From G963662655 sp963665015 (GTDB taxonomy: Bacteria; Cloacimonadota; Cloacimonadia; Cloacimonadales; JAIOQZ01): a DNA stretch of 64,000 nucleotides. This document shows, in pieces, positions 47,588-55,896 of the stretch. A program made the position numbers and the translations under genes. Positions within the stretch are counted from its first letter, which is position 1. Every line of letters begins with the position of its first letter. The notes beneath the pieces were generated by a model. That model worked only from the letters and a program-made list of their open reading frames with translations. It was not told the DNA's origin and made no database searches. The stretch is taken from contig CAXXSY010000004.1 in the NCBI GenBank assembly GCA_963665015.2, positions 1-64,000 of the forward strand, given 5' to 3'.

Positions 47588-47607
47588 CCCCCCTTGTCAG
47601 GGAGGGG
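47588..47607. terminator. G+C-rich hairpin after potC
   Basis: CCCCCCTT-GTC-AGGGAGGGG stem-loop ten bases after the potC stop, with a short T-rich stretch further down (ATTTTTCTTT). It resembles widespread intergenic 'CCCCTTATCCCCCC' repeats and may serve as terminator. Confidence 0.45.
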
Positions 47608-47664
47608 TAACGATTTTTCTTTACAATTTCGAACTCGATTGCCATTCTTCTCAGCGAGGTGGCT

Positions 47665-48120
47665 ATGTCGTTTTTTTCAGAGGAGTTGATATTCATCCAT
47701 CCTTCGTGCGATGAAAAACAGAGTTGTTTAAAAAAGATGGTCACAGTTTTGCAGGAACGCGGTTATACAGAAAAGGAAGGTGATTTTCTGCAAAAGGTGC
47801 TGGCGCGCGAAGAATCCATGAGTACCGGTATCGGATACGGTATCGCGATTCCGCATGGCCGCAGTGCGTCGGTATCCGAGCTGAAAATCATCGTATATAT
47901 CCTTGACAAGGCAATCGATTTCGACTCGATTGACCGACAGCCGGTTCGTTTGATCTTCATGTTTGCCGTTCCGCTGGAAGGCAAGGACGAATATATGCCG
48001 GTTCTCGGTGCGGTGACGAGGTTCCTCAGGGAACGCGACAACCGATCGAGACTTATGGATGCCTCATCCGCGAACGAGGCGATGGAAATACTTTGTGAGA
48101 TAAAAATCGGGAGTGAATGA
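47665..48120 (+). CDS. PTS EIIA-like protein, fructose/PtsN type
   Basis: A 151-aa single-domain EIIA type-2 protein with His64 in AIPHGRSASV. No EI, HPr or sugar permease is nearby, so a regulatory (PtsN-like) role is more likely than sugar uptake. The ATG 47665 has an AGGTG ribosome site; an in-frame GTG at 47659 lies inside that site. Its stop abuts the ATG of the PorV-like gene. Confidence 0.8.
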   Translation: MSFFSEELIFIHPSCDEKQSCLKKMVTVLQERGYTEKEGDFLQKVLAREESMSTGIGYGIAIPHGRSASVSELKIIVYILDKAIDFDSIDRQPVRLIFMFAVPLEGKDEYMPVLGAVTRFLRERDNRSRLMDASSANEAMEILCEIKIGSE

Positions 48121-49071
48121 ATGCGAATTAGTCGTCTGACAATCCTTGCCGTGCTTTTGATGTCGGCAACCCTCTCCTTTGCGATCCATGACGATGCGGG
48201 AACGACCGGATTCAGTTTCCTGCGGATGAATTTCTCGACGCACGCTGCCGCGATGGCGAACGCCTTTACCGCCGACACCGGCACCGCGGACGGAGTTCTA
48301 TTCAATACCGCGGGACTCATGAACACCGAAGGCACGCTCGCCTCGGTATCGGGCATGAGCTACATCGAAGGCTTTTACGGCGGTTCCGCCGCATTCGTCA
48401 AACCGATCCGCGAGAAATTCAAGATGGCGGTGTTCACACAAACCCTCTCCAAATCCGGCATCACGCGCACCGTCGCGGACGATAACGGCTACTATGGCGG
48501 CGAAGACGGCACCTACGACACTTCGGACTTCGTGTTCGGACTCGGAGCGGCGTTCGAAGTCGTACCCGTTGTCGATGGCGGTATCAACGTCAAGTTCATC
48601 CACGAGTCGATCGACGACAAGAGCGCATCCGCGATAGCCTTCGATTTCTCCGTTCTCCACCAGACCGTCAACGAGGACCTTCGGATCGGGCTGTCCATGA
48701 AGAACGTCGGTACCCAACTCTCCTATTACACCGACGAGGAGCACGACGAGGGACTTCCCTTCGGCTTCACCGCCGGCATGAACTACACGCCCACAAAGAA
48801 GATGACCATCGACTTCGACGTGGAAATTCCGCTGGATTACGATATCACCGGCAGGCTGGGCGCGCAATACATGCTGCACAAAATGCTGGCGTTACGCGCC
48901 GGATACAAGTATGAAGGTCACCAGTGGAAGACCGGTGGCGACTACGATGTCTTCTCCGGTTTCTGCGGCGGATTTGGAATCTACTGGAACAGCTTTATCA
49001 TCGACTACGCGGTCAGCTCTTACGGCGATCTCGGTTTCGTGAACCAGGCGTCGATCAGCTACGCGTTCTGA
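48121..49071 (+). CDS. PorV/PorQ-family outer-membrane beta-barrel protein
   Basis: A 316-aa barrel with signal peptide (MRISRLTILAVLLMSATLSFA) and the family's opening FSFLRMNFSTHAAAMANAF, followed by alternating hydrophobic strands and a terminal aromatic residue (SISYAF). PorV works in the type-9 secretion system of Bacteroidetes, carrying cargo with C-terminal sorting domains; the sorting-domain proteins in this window are possible clients (inference). It starts directly after the IIA stop. Confidence 0.75.
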   Translation: MRISRLTILAVLLMSATLSFAIHDDAGTTGFSFLRMNFSTHAAAMANAFTADTGTADGVLFNTAGLMNTEGTLASVSGMSYIEGFYGGSAAFVKPIREKFKMAVFTQTLSKSGITRTVADDNGYYGGEDGTYDTSDFVFGLGAAFEVVPVVDGGINVKFIHESIDDKSASAIAFDFSVLHQTVNEDLRIGLSMKNVGTQLSYYTDEEHDEGLPFGFTAGMNYTPTKKMTIDFDVEIPLDYDITGRLGAQYMLHKMLALRAGYKYEGHQWKTGGDYDVFSGFCGGFGIYWNSFIIDYAVSSYGDLGFVNQASISYAF

Positions 49072-49091
49072 TATTACGTACAAATTTTACG

Positions 49092-49118
49092 GGGCAGGTC
49101 TTTGGGCCTGCCCTTTTT
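49092..49118 (+). terminator. Rho-independent terminator of the PorV-like gene
   Basis: GGGCAGG stem, 8-base loop, CCTGCCC, then TTTTT. The hairpin shares both arms with the family-A repeats of this window and differs only in the loop. Confidence 0.8.
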
Positions 49119-49161
49119 CTTTCCCTGAAAACGGCTTCGACAGTCAACGAACCCTTCCGGC

Positions 49162-49200
49162 ATAACATTCGGAAGAGCCTTCGGCACATTCAGAAGTTAT
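49162..49200. repeat. Family-C hairpin repeat, copy 2
   Basis: Read on the minus strand: ATAAC-TTCTGAAT-GTGCCG, loop, GGCTC-TTCCGAAT-GTTAT. The outer stem ATAAC/GTTAT differs from the other copies but still pairs. Confidence 0.6.
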
Positions 49201-49224
49201 ACCGGGGATCACGCGCTTTCTTTC

Positions 49225-49698
49225 CTATTCGTCGATCTCGCTCGATTCATCGAGGTCGAGCATCTTTTCGCTTTCCGTGTAGTCGTCCAGCGCGATACTT
49301 TTAAGGTTGTTCATCTTGTTCAGGATGGCCTCGATGCGATCGATGCATTCGTGGATTTTGCCGATCCGTTTCATGCATTCCTCACCGCATTCATCGCTGG
49401 TTTCGAGCAATTCCACGTGCATCAGCATGTTCTGAAGCGGTTGATTCATCTCGTGGCTCGCCGTAACGCTCAAAGCCGAGATCGTTTCGAGCCTGTTGAG
49501 CGACTCTTTGTTGATCAGGTATTTGCTGTTGATGAGGGTGAAGAACATCAGCATGACGAAAACGACAATGACGATGATCAGCCGCGTGATAAAAGTTTCC
49601 CACAGGATATCGAACGAATTGATATTCGTCGGTAAACTGAAGGATGTATCCCACCTTTTTCCCGCTGTAGTTCTCGATCGGAATTCCGGGGATAACAA
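49225..49698 (-). pseudogene. Truncated, frameshifted sensor histidine kinase remnant
   Basis: The readable part has one membrane helix (LIIVIVVFVMLMFFTLI) and a HisKA dimerisation domain with the phospho-acceptor motif SHEMNQPL; there is no ATPase domain. Just upstream, another frame (about 49585-49695) encodes GKKVGYILQFTDEYQFVRY, which looks like the end of an extracytoplasmic sensor domain. The two parts are out of frame, and the N-terminal half is missing because the porin gene ends only 16 bases upstream. The short tail DYTESEKMLDLD resembles that of the protein at 62152. Confidence 0.6.
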
Positions 49699-49714
49699 GC
49701 TTTCTTCACGGACT

Positions 49715-50887
49715 TTAGAAATATGCTTTCAGCCTTATCATGCCGCCTGTATCCGGTGTTCCGTACTCGGTGTTTCTCTTTCCAATGGGCAGATAGAGCA
49801 CGATATCCGTCTCGATGTTGTCACCGAGCGTGAAATCGATCCAGGGATAGAGCATCGCGCTGCCGTCGCTGGCGTTGTACAGGGTGTAGAGCGATCCGTT
49901 CACAATTTCGGTCAGCGGATACTGGATCATCGCGAAGCCGTAGTGCTTCCCCAGGCTTTCCGTGACGCCCTCCAGCATGTTCGCCCAGTCCTCGAAGGAG
50001 TAGTCGTCGCTCGTGGATTCGCCGCTCTGGTTAAAGTAGTACTCGCCCATCAGGTAGAGTCCGTTTTCGAATGTGTAGTCAATACCGCCGAGTAACTGAG
50101 CATAGTCGTCGAGATCATCCGACCGCCGGTACGCGCCTTCCGCCCATACTCCGAGTCCAAGCAACTGCCCGGAGATGTCTGCGCCGTATTGGTCGAGAAC
50201 GATGCCGGTCGCTTCGTGGGTGGCGTAGTCGATCCGATCCTGCTCGATACGCACGTAGCTCAGGCTGAAATCGTAGTCGAGCAGACGGGAGCGAATGCGG
50301 AGGGCGCGCTTGCTGGTCTCCCAGTCCTCATCGGCGCTCATGATCGCGGTCAGGGTGGTGGCGAGGTTCAGGTTGTAGTCGAGCTTGAACGCGTTGACGC
50401 CTTCCTTGTCGTAGGTGGGATCGAGGATGTTCTTCCGGTGAAAGCAGTCGGTGGGATTGCGCGAGTAGCCGGTTCCCCACGGGATGAGCTGTTTCCCGAC
50501 GCGCAGGTCGAACTCTTTCCAGTAGAGGGTGACATTGGCGTTGTCGAGGTAGTAGCGATCCTCGTACTCGTAGAATACCTGCTGATCGAGCGTGTCTTGC
50601 GAAACGCCCATCTTGTTCAGGTAATCGTCGAGGACGGTGCGCGGAATATAGTCGGAGAGGTGGTACATCGTCTTGCCGTGGTAGAGCTGGATATTGTAGT
50701 TCGCCTGGAAATCGATGTTGTCGTCGATCTTGCCGCTCATGTCCAGCCGCAGCTTGTTCATGTCCATCATCTTCATCTTCGTGTCGTACATCTGCGGATA
50801 GAACGAGTTTTCGTACTGACCGGACACATCGACGTCCAGCGCGACGAGTGTGGAAAATAGAATCGAAAGGGCTAAAAGCCAGCGCAT
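49715..50887 (-). CDS. Porin-like outer-membrane beta-barrel protein
   Basis: A 390-aa protein with signal peptide (MRWLLALSILFSTLVALD) and regularly alternating amphipathic strands, ending in an aromatic residue (RLKAYF). It resembles DUF1302-type or general porins (LRVGKQLIPWGTGY is typical). ATG 50887 has an AGGTG ribosome site; the longer frame adds two residues. It lies last in a group TetR, RND, LolA-like, barrel, which would make it the outer-membrane partner of that exporter. Confidence 0.7.
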   Translation of the reverse strand: MRWLLALSILFSTLVALDVDVSGQYENSFYPQMYDTKMKMMDMNKLRLDMSGKIDDNIDFQANYNIQLYHGKTMYHLSDYIPRTVLDDYLNKMGVSQDTLDQQVFYEYEDRYYLDNANVTLYWKEFDLRVGKQLIPWGTGYSRNPTDCFHRKNILDPTYDKEGVNAFKLDYNLNLATTLTAIMSADEDWETSKRALRIRSRLLDYDFSLSYVRIEQDRIDYATHEATGIVLDQYGADISGQLLGLGVWAEGAYRRSDDLDDYAQLLGGIDYTFENGLYLMGEYYFNQSGESTSDDYSFEDWANMLEGVTESLGKHYGFAMIQYPLTEIVNGSLYTLYNASDGSAMLYPWIDFTLGDNIETDIVLYLPIGKRNTEYGTPDTGGMIRLKAYF

Positions 50888-50894
50888 CGTCACC

Positions 50895-51632
50895 TCACTT
50901 GCGTTTCAGGTAGCTTCGTGTGAACATGGCATCGTCCAGCTCGACGCCGAACTCGATCGACATGGTTTGCATGACGGTCTTGCCTCCTTCGAGGAGGTTG
51001 GTCATGGTCATTTTCATGGCGGTCCAGTGGCCGTCGATCTCGCGGACATCTTCGCATTGCAGGCGCTTTTCGAGCCGATCTTCGGTATAGTAATCAATGC
51101 GGAGGCTGGTGAAGCGCTCCTTGTCCGCCCACAGGATCAGCTTCGAATAGGAGGGGCCCTCCGGCGTGGGGATCATCTCGAGCATGTAACACGGTCGTCC
51201 CTCGATCTCCTCTTCGCCCAGCAGTCTGTAGGTGTATTTGTCCCTGATCTTGCCACCGCTGAGGTCCTCGTAACTGAAGTCGCTTCCCTGCACCTTCTTC
51301 TTGCGTGCGTGACCCGCCAGATGTCGGTCGCGGCCGGTCTTGGGGGTGTAGAAGTAGATGTTGTCACCGTCGTCGAGCATCAGGATTTTGTCGCCCTTGA
51401 TGCGCGTGGGCGCGGTATAGACGGTGAGCTGCTTGTCGTTCATGTCTTTGGTGAACATCTCGTATTCGAGTGTACGGGTCTCGCCGCCGGAGGTCTCGAT
51501 AGTCTGGCTCCCGGTGCCGTGACTGGACTGCACGCGCTCGTTGTCGTCGATCTTTTGCACGATCTCGTCCGCCGTGAGACCGAACAGCCCGATGGTCATG
51601 ATAGCGAGTAAAACTGTGATGATCGTTTTCAT
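50895..51632 (-). CDS. Outer membrane lipoprotein-sorting (LolA-like) protein
   Basis: A 245-aa periplasmic protein with a signal peptide (MKTIITVLLAIMTIGLFG) and a LolA/LppX-like half-barrel pattern (YTAPTRIKGDKILML; KLILWADKERFTSLRIDYY). Such genes commonly accompany HAE3-type RND exporters and probably shuttle lipids or hydrophobic compounds. The frame is open farther upstream, but ATG 51632 has a perfect AAAGGAG ribosome site and begins the signal peptide. Confidence 0.8.
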   Translation of the reverse strand: MKTIITVLLAIMTIGLFGLTADEIVQKIDDNERVQSSHGTGSQTIETSGGETRTLEYEMFTKDMNDKQLTVYTAPTRIKGDKILMLDDGDNIYFYTPKTGRDRHLAGHARKKKVQGSDFSYEDLSGGKIRDKYTYRLLGEEEIEGRPCYMLEMIPTPEGPSYSKLILWADKERFTSLRIDYYTEDRLEKRLQCEDVREIDGHWTAMKMTMTNLLEGGKTVMQTMSIEFGVELDDAMFTRSYLKRK

Positions 51633-51650
51633 GTTGGCTCCTTTGTGCTG

Positions 51651-51700
51651 CCCAACTTCCGAATGTGCCGAACGGAGAGAGGCTCTTCTGAATGTTGGGC
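51651..51700. repeat. Family-C hairpin repeat, copy 3
   Basis: Outer stem GCCCAAC/GTTGGGC (from 51650) around TTCCGAAT and TTCTGAAT internal loops and a GTGCCG...GGCTC region. It lies between the RND and LolA-like genes. Confidence 0.6.
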
Positions 51701-51722
51701 AAACCATATCGGTTGCTTGCTC

Positions 51723-51748
51723 GAAATCAACATTCGGAAGTTGATTTC
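51723..51748. repeat. Minimal family-C hairpin at the RND stop
   Basis: A perfect nine-base stem GAAATCAAC/GTTGATTTC around the loop ATTCGGAA. It abuts the RND stop codon and carries the same TTCCGAAT core as the larger copies. Confidence 0.6.
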
Positions 51749-54433
51749 TCATTTCTTCCTGTCGAATATCGCCAGCGTTGCGGGAATGACCAGCAGCGTG
51801 GTCACGAAGCACGCGGCGATTCCGATGAACAGCGTCACGCCCAGACTGGCGAGTCCGCGCATGGTCGCGAATCCCATCGAGCCGAACGCCAGCATGGTGG
51901 TCAGCGAGGTGAGCAGCACGGCCTTACCCGTACTGGTGAAGGTCGATCGAATCTTCCCCCTGCCTTCCACGCTGTATCGATTGAGGATGTGCACGCCGTC
52001 GTCGATCCCCATGCCGAGGATCAGCGGCACGCCCATCAGGTTCAGAATGTTGAGCTGCATCCCGACCAGCTTCATGATGCCCACCATCCAGACCGCGCCG
52101 AAGAAGAGCGGTACCAGCGCGATGAGCGTCTTTTTCAGGCTGCGGAAGTCGATCAGCAAGAGCAGAAACACCACGCCGATGGTCAGCATCGCGGCCAGGC
52201 GACCGTCCTTACCGATGTACTGGATCAGAATGTAGAACACCAGCGGCATACCGGTGATCTTGGGATCGATCTCGTGCATGCGGGTCTGGAGTTCCTTGAG
52301 GTAGGCGAAATCCCACACCTGCTGACGGGGATAGATCGTGACAAGATACTGGCTTCCGTCCTTGCTGATGAAGCGATTCAGGATGCTTTCGGGCAATTGA
52401 TCGACGTTGATGGTCGCGGTATCGGTCATACCGAGGGCGATCTCGTGCAGCTTCGGCTTGAAGGCGTCCTGGAACGACTGCAATCTCGAAATCGCTTCCG
52501 AACGCTGCTCGATTTCCCGCACGACACCCTGCACCAGGCTGTTGCGCTGCTCGGGCGGCAGTTCCAGATCGCCGGTGATTGTCTTCGCTTTGCGATCAAC
52601 TTTGTCCTGTCCGCCCATGAACGACAACTGCGAAAGCTCGATGATGTTGTCCTCGAGTCGATAGAGCTGATCGATCACGGCATCCTTGTCGTCCGGATTC
52701 AACGGGGTGGTTTTATCGTTCGTCAGGTCGCTTCGGATGGCGTCGATGAGCGGCTTGCGCTCCTCCTGTTCGAGCGTTGACGGCACGAAGCTGCTGATGC
52801 TGGAGACCATGCCGACGGACTTGAGTTTCTTCGCTTTGTCGGCGATCTCGCGCGAGCCCTGCACCGTTTCGGTGGTGACCATGAACATATCGGTGGTCAG
52901 GTCGTACTTGTCGATCACCTCGTCCTGGATATCGACGCTGCTGAGGCCCTTCGGCTCCAGATCGAGGTAGTTGTAGTTGAAGCTGATATTCATCGCTTGC
53001 ATGAGGAAGAATCCGGTGATCAGGATCGTCAGGATGAACGCGACCCACCGGTGCTTCGCCACAAAGGCGGAGACACTGCCCAGAAACGTGAAGGACACCG
53101 CCTTGATTTCCTTTTTCTGTTTCTTCTTCGAGCCGAAGCGTTCGCGCAGGATCAGCATAGGAGGCAGGACGATCAGTGCCGAGACCATGGTCAAAAGCAC
53201 GCCGGTTCCCGCTACGAAGCCGAATTCCTTCATGCCGCTGTTCTTCGAGACCATCATGGTCAGAAATGCCAGCGCGGTGGTCAGCGCGCCGATTACGATG
53301 CCGTTCCCGGAGTGGTGGTACATTGCCAGCACGGCTTGACCGGGTGATTCTCCCCGGGATCGTGCGTCCTGATATGCGGAAATCACATGGATGTTGAAGT
53401 CAATCCCGAGTCCCATCAGGACTACCGCGAACATCGAAGTCATCATGTTCAGGTGACCATAGACGAGTTGCGTCAACGCGCCTGCCCAGATCACGCCGAC
53501 GATCAGACTGATACCCGCCAGCAGTGGTGCCGCCACCATGCGGAACGAGAAGATAAAGAGCAAGATGATCAGCACGAACGAGATGATCGATGTGTAGTTC
53601 ATGTCCTCCTGTGCTGCGATGGTTTCGTCACGCGCGAGTGTCATCGTGCCGGTCAGGCCGCCTTCGAGCGACGGAAAATGTTTCATCTCGGATGTTATCA
53701 GCGAATCGACGCGGTTCACCACCGAGATAACGGTGTCCATGTCGTCGATGGGAAACGACGGCTGCGCGAAGAGCAGGATCATGTCCCGCTCGGGCGAGAG
53801 GTAGTACGGCTCGCCGAGGAGAAATCGTTCGGCGGCTTCTTCGCCGACGGTCGATCCGGGAATTGACGCGCTGTCGAGGTACTGCCGCATGGTCATAAGG
53901 TAGCCGCGAATGCCGTCCAGCGACTGTACCGCGCGGTCTTCCTTCTCGCTGTCCGAAAGCCCTTCGTCGTCCTCGATATAGGTCTTCTCGAAGTTGTCGT
54001 TGATCGCGGTGAGGAATTGCAGGAGTCCGAGGTCCTTGAACATGTCGCGCATGTTCTTCAGGTCGCTCGTGGTCATCAGCATGAAGCCGTGCCGCGACAG
54101 AAAATTCCGATCCGACGTATAATCGACGCGCTTGATCTCGGGTTTGATCGCTTCGATCTGCGGCGCGACGCGTTCTGCGAATTCGACCAGTTCTTTCTCG
54201 TCACCGGACACTGCCAGGATCAGATTGGACGACGAACTGAAATGGTCGATGATCCGCTCCAGTTCGATCACGGTGGGGTCGTCGCGCGGCATCAGGTCTT
54301 TGAAGCTCATCTTCACCTTCATGCCAGAGGCGATATACACCGACAGCCCGGTGATGATCAAAAAAACGAATAGCAGCGCGATGTGGCGCCGTGCAATCAA
54401 GTTTCCAAAGAAATCGAATGCCTTCTTCTTCAT
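51749..54433 (-). CDS. RND superfamily exporter, HAE3/MMPL type
   Basis: An 894-aa inner-membrane transporter with twelve predicted helices in two halves, each preceded by a large periplasmic loop (about 40-260 and 455-690). The helix-4 segment GLGIDFNIHVISAYQD (about 346-361) and its twin LGMGIDDGVHILNRYS (about 805-820) carry the acidic residues of HAE3 exporters. Its start overlaps the TetR stop by four bases. Substrate probably a lipid or amphiphile, given the LolA-like neighbour. Confidence 0.85.
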   Translation of the reverse strand: MKKKAFDFFGNLIARRHIALLFVFLIITGLSVYIASGMKVKMSFKDLMPRDDPTVIELERIIDHFSSSSNLILAVSGDEKELVEFAERVAPQIEAIKPEIKRVDYTSDRNFLSRHGFMLMTTSDLKNMRDMFKDLGLLQFLTAINDNFEKTYIEDDEGLSDSEKEDRAVQSLDGIRGYLMTMRQYLDSASIPGSTVGEEAAERFLLGEPYYLSPERDMILLFAQPSFPIDDMDTVISVVNRVDSLITSEMKHFPSLEGGLTGTMTLARDETIAAQEDMNYTSIISFVLIILLFIFSFRMVAAPLLAGISLIVGVIWAGALTQLVYGHLNMMTSMFAVVLMGLGIDFNIHVISAYQDARSRGESPGQAVLAMYHHSGNGIVIGALTTALAFLTMMVSKNSGMKEFGFVAGTGVLLTMVSALIVLPPMLILRERFGSKKKQKKEIKAVSFTFLGSVSAFVAKHRWVAFILTILITGFFLMQAMNISFNYNYLDLEPKGLSSVDIQDEVIDKYDLTTDMFMVTTETVQGSREIADKAKKLKSVGMVSSISSFVPSTLEQEERKPLIDAIRSDLTNDKTTPLNPDDKDAVIDQLYRLEDNIIELSQLSFMGGQDKVDRKAKTITGDLELPPEQRNSLVQGVVREIEQRSEAISRLQSFQDAFKPKLHEIALGMTDTATINVDQLPESILNRFISKDGSQYLVTIYPRQQVWDFAYLKELQTRMHEIDPKITGMPLVFYILIQYIGKDGRLAAMLTIGVVFLLLLIDFRSLKKTLIALVPLFFGAVWMVGIMKLVGMQLNILNLMGVPLILGMGIDDGVHILNRYSVEGRGKIRSTFTSTGKAVLLTSLTTMLAFGSMGFATMRGLASLGVTLFIGIAACFVTTLLVIPATLAIFDRKK

Positions 54434-55047
54434 CCTTCCACTCCGGGTTTAACGGTTATTAGATTCCACAAATTCTCGATGTAGCGCTGGAGCTTGTCCT
54501 TGGCGTTGCCATCGACCTGGTTGAGCATGATTGTCCCCTCGTAAAGCGCGTTGAAGCTGTACGCGATCGAATCGGTGTCCAGATCGGAACGGATCAGGCC
54601 GGTGAGTTGGCCCGCTCTCAGCTTGGCCGAGACCTGCTCCTGCATGCGTTCGTAGATGGCGCAGGATTGTCTTCGCAGATCGGGAAATCTGCTCATGGCG
54701 TCGAACATCAGTTTGAAATAGTGAAACGGATTGATCTCCTCGATGCCGGTCTTGCGAAAGAAGGCCTCCTCGATCTTCAGAATCGACCGGAAGTACTGCT
54801 GGAACAGCTCGCGTGCGTCCTTCGCTTGATCGATCAAATCGTCTGTCCAGGACGCCATCTCTTCGAGGTAGCTGGACACGATTTCGCGCAGGAGCGTCTC
54901 TTTGCCGCTGAAATAGTGGTAGATGCCGCCCTTGGTGATGCCGGATCGCTTCACGATACCGTTCATGGAGGCGCGGTCGTAGCCGTTGATCAGAAATTCG
55001 ATCATCGCAGCGTCCATGATCCGCGCTTTTGTATTGTCCTGTTTCAT
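54430..55047 (-). CDS. TetR/AcrR-family repressor
   Basis: A 205-aa regulator: N-terminal helix-turn-helix (KARIMDAAMIEFLINGYDRAS, then GITKGGIYHYFSGKETLL) and a helical ligand-binding domain. ATG 55047 follows AAGGAG with six bases of spacing. A palindrome ACCGACTGGTCGGT lies directly over its promoter, so autoregulation and control of the downstream RND, LolA-like and porin genes are likely. Confidence 0.9.
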   Translation of the reverse strand: MKQDNTKARIMDAAMIEFLINGYDRASMNGIVKRSGITKGGIYHYFSGKETLLREIVSSYLEEMASWTDDLIDQAKDARELFQQYFRSILKIEEAFFRKTGIEEINPFHYFKLMFDAMSRFPDLRRQSCAIYERMQEQVSAKLRAGQLTGLIRSDLDTDSIAYSFNALYEGTIMLNQVDGNAKDKLQRYIENLWNLITVKPGVEG

Positions 55048-55065
55048 CGTCATCTCCTTCGTCAG

Positions 55066-55107
55066 ACCGACTGGTCGGTATAATTTCGGATACTGCCTAT
55101 TCGTCAA
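55066..55107 (-). promoter_or_regulatory. TetR promoter with palindromic operator
   Basis: On the minus strand TTGACG (55102-55107), a 17-base spacer and ATTATA (55079-55084), followed by the operator ACCGACTGGTCGGT (55066-55079), a six-base-arm inverted repeat over the start site. Binding would block transcription. Confidence 0.75.
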
Positions 55108-55147
55108 GGTTTTTTTATGAATAAGGAGGGGCAACCCTCTCGGACTG

Positions 55148-55400
55148 AGTGAAAATGCGCGGCCGTTCTCTTCTCTGTTGTAGGGGCAGGTCCCCCAGAC
55201 TGTGTAAAAATAGATACGACACGATTGCTTCGTTCGATACCAGATGTTTTTCTATCGTAGGGGCAGGTCCCCGTGCCTGCCCTTCCATGTCTTATAACCA
55301 ACTGTTTATCAAGCACTTACGGCGTATGTGTCATGTTGGCAAAGAATTGAGAGGGGCAGGCACGGGGACCTGCCCCTTACAACAGAGAGAAGAATTGGGC
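55148..55400. repeat. Cluster of three family-A repeats
   Basis: Cores at 55179-55196, 55256-55286 and 55353-55380; the last is inverted. The surrounding 55135-55631 stretch holds no supported gene. Confidence 0.55.
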
Positions 55401-55631
55401 GGGATTTCTACACAGCCTCGATTCGGGGAGGGGGGGCTTCTCCATAATAAAGTATGGAACCTGAAAGCATTGATACCGGACAAGTGCCATCTCAACACCA
55501 ATCCGGCAAAAGATGTCGGGAAATATTTTCTCACATGGAATGAAACACACCACCGTTTCCCGATAGCCTGAAACACGCACGATAAACATAACCTCCACAC
55601 AAGCATAAAGTTACGTTTTGTCGCGCTCGAT

Positions 55632-55647
55632 TGGCATAGCTTCTGCA
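55632..55647 (+). promoter_or_regulatory. Sigma-54-type promoter upstream of the flagellar cluster
   Basis: TGGCATAGCTTCTGCA matches TGGCAYR-N4-NTGCW with the invariant GG and GC twelve bases apart. Transcription would start near 55660 and give a leader of about 235 bases before flgI. Sigma-54 commonly drives hook and rod genes in flagellated bacteria. Confidence 0.6.
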
Positions 55648-55713
55648 AAATGGAAGTGCGAATAGAATGTGTACAATGATGGGTTCCACGACGGTGGAAT
55701 TAGTGTAAGGATG

Positions 55714-55795
55714 ACTGGTTGATTACGAATGACATCCACGTTGATCTGTTGATTACGAGAGACGCAGATTATCGCTGTTGATCACGAGAGACGAC
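55714..55795 (+). repeat. Three direct repeats spaced about 30 bases, before flgI
   Basis: CTG(G)TTGATTACGAATGACA, CTGTTGATTACGAGAGACG and CTGTTGATCACGAGAGACG start near 55714, 55746 and 55775. They lie in the 5' leader, downstream of the sigma-54-like promoter. Function unknown; regular spacing suggests a binding-site array. Confidence 0.55.
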
Positions 55796-55896
55796 AGCAT
55801 TTCACGACGCCCATCTGGTTCGGTAAATTTTCGGTGCGGGCATATCGTCTCGGCAACGATGTGCCCAAGCGGAAAGACCAATTTATGAGGTGAACA

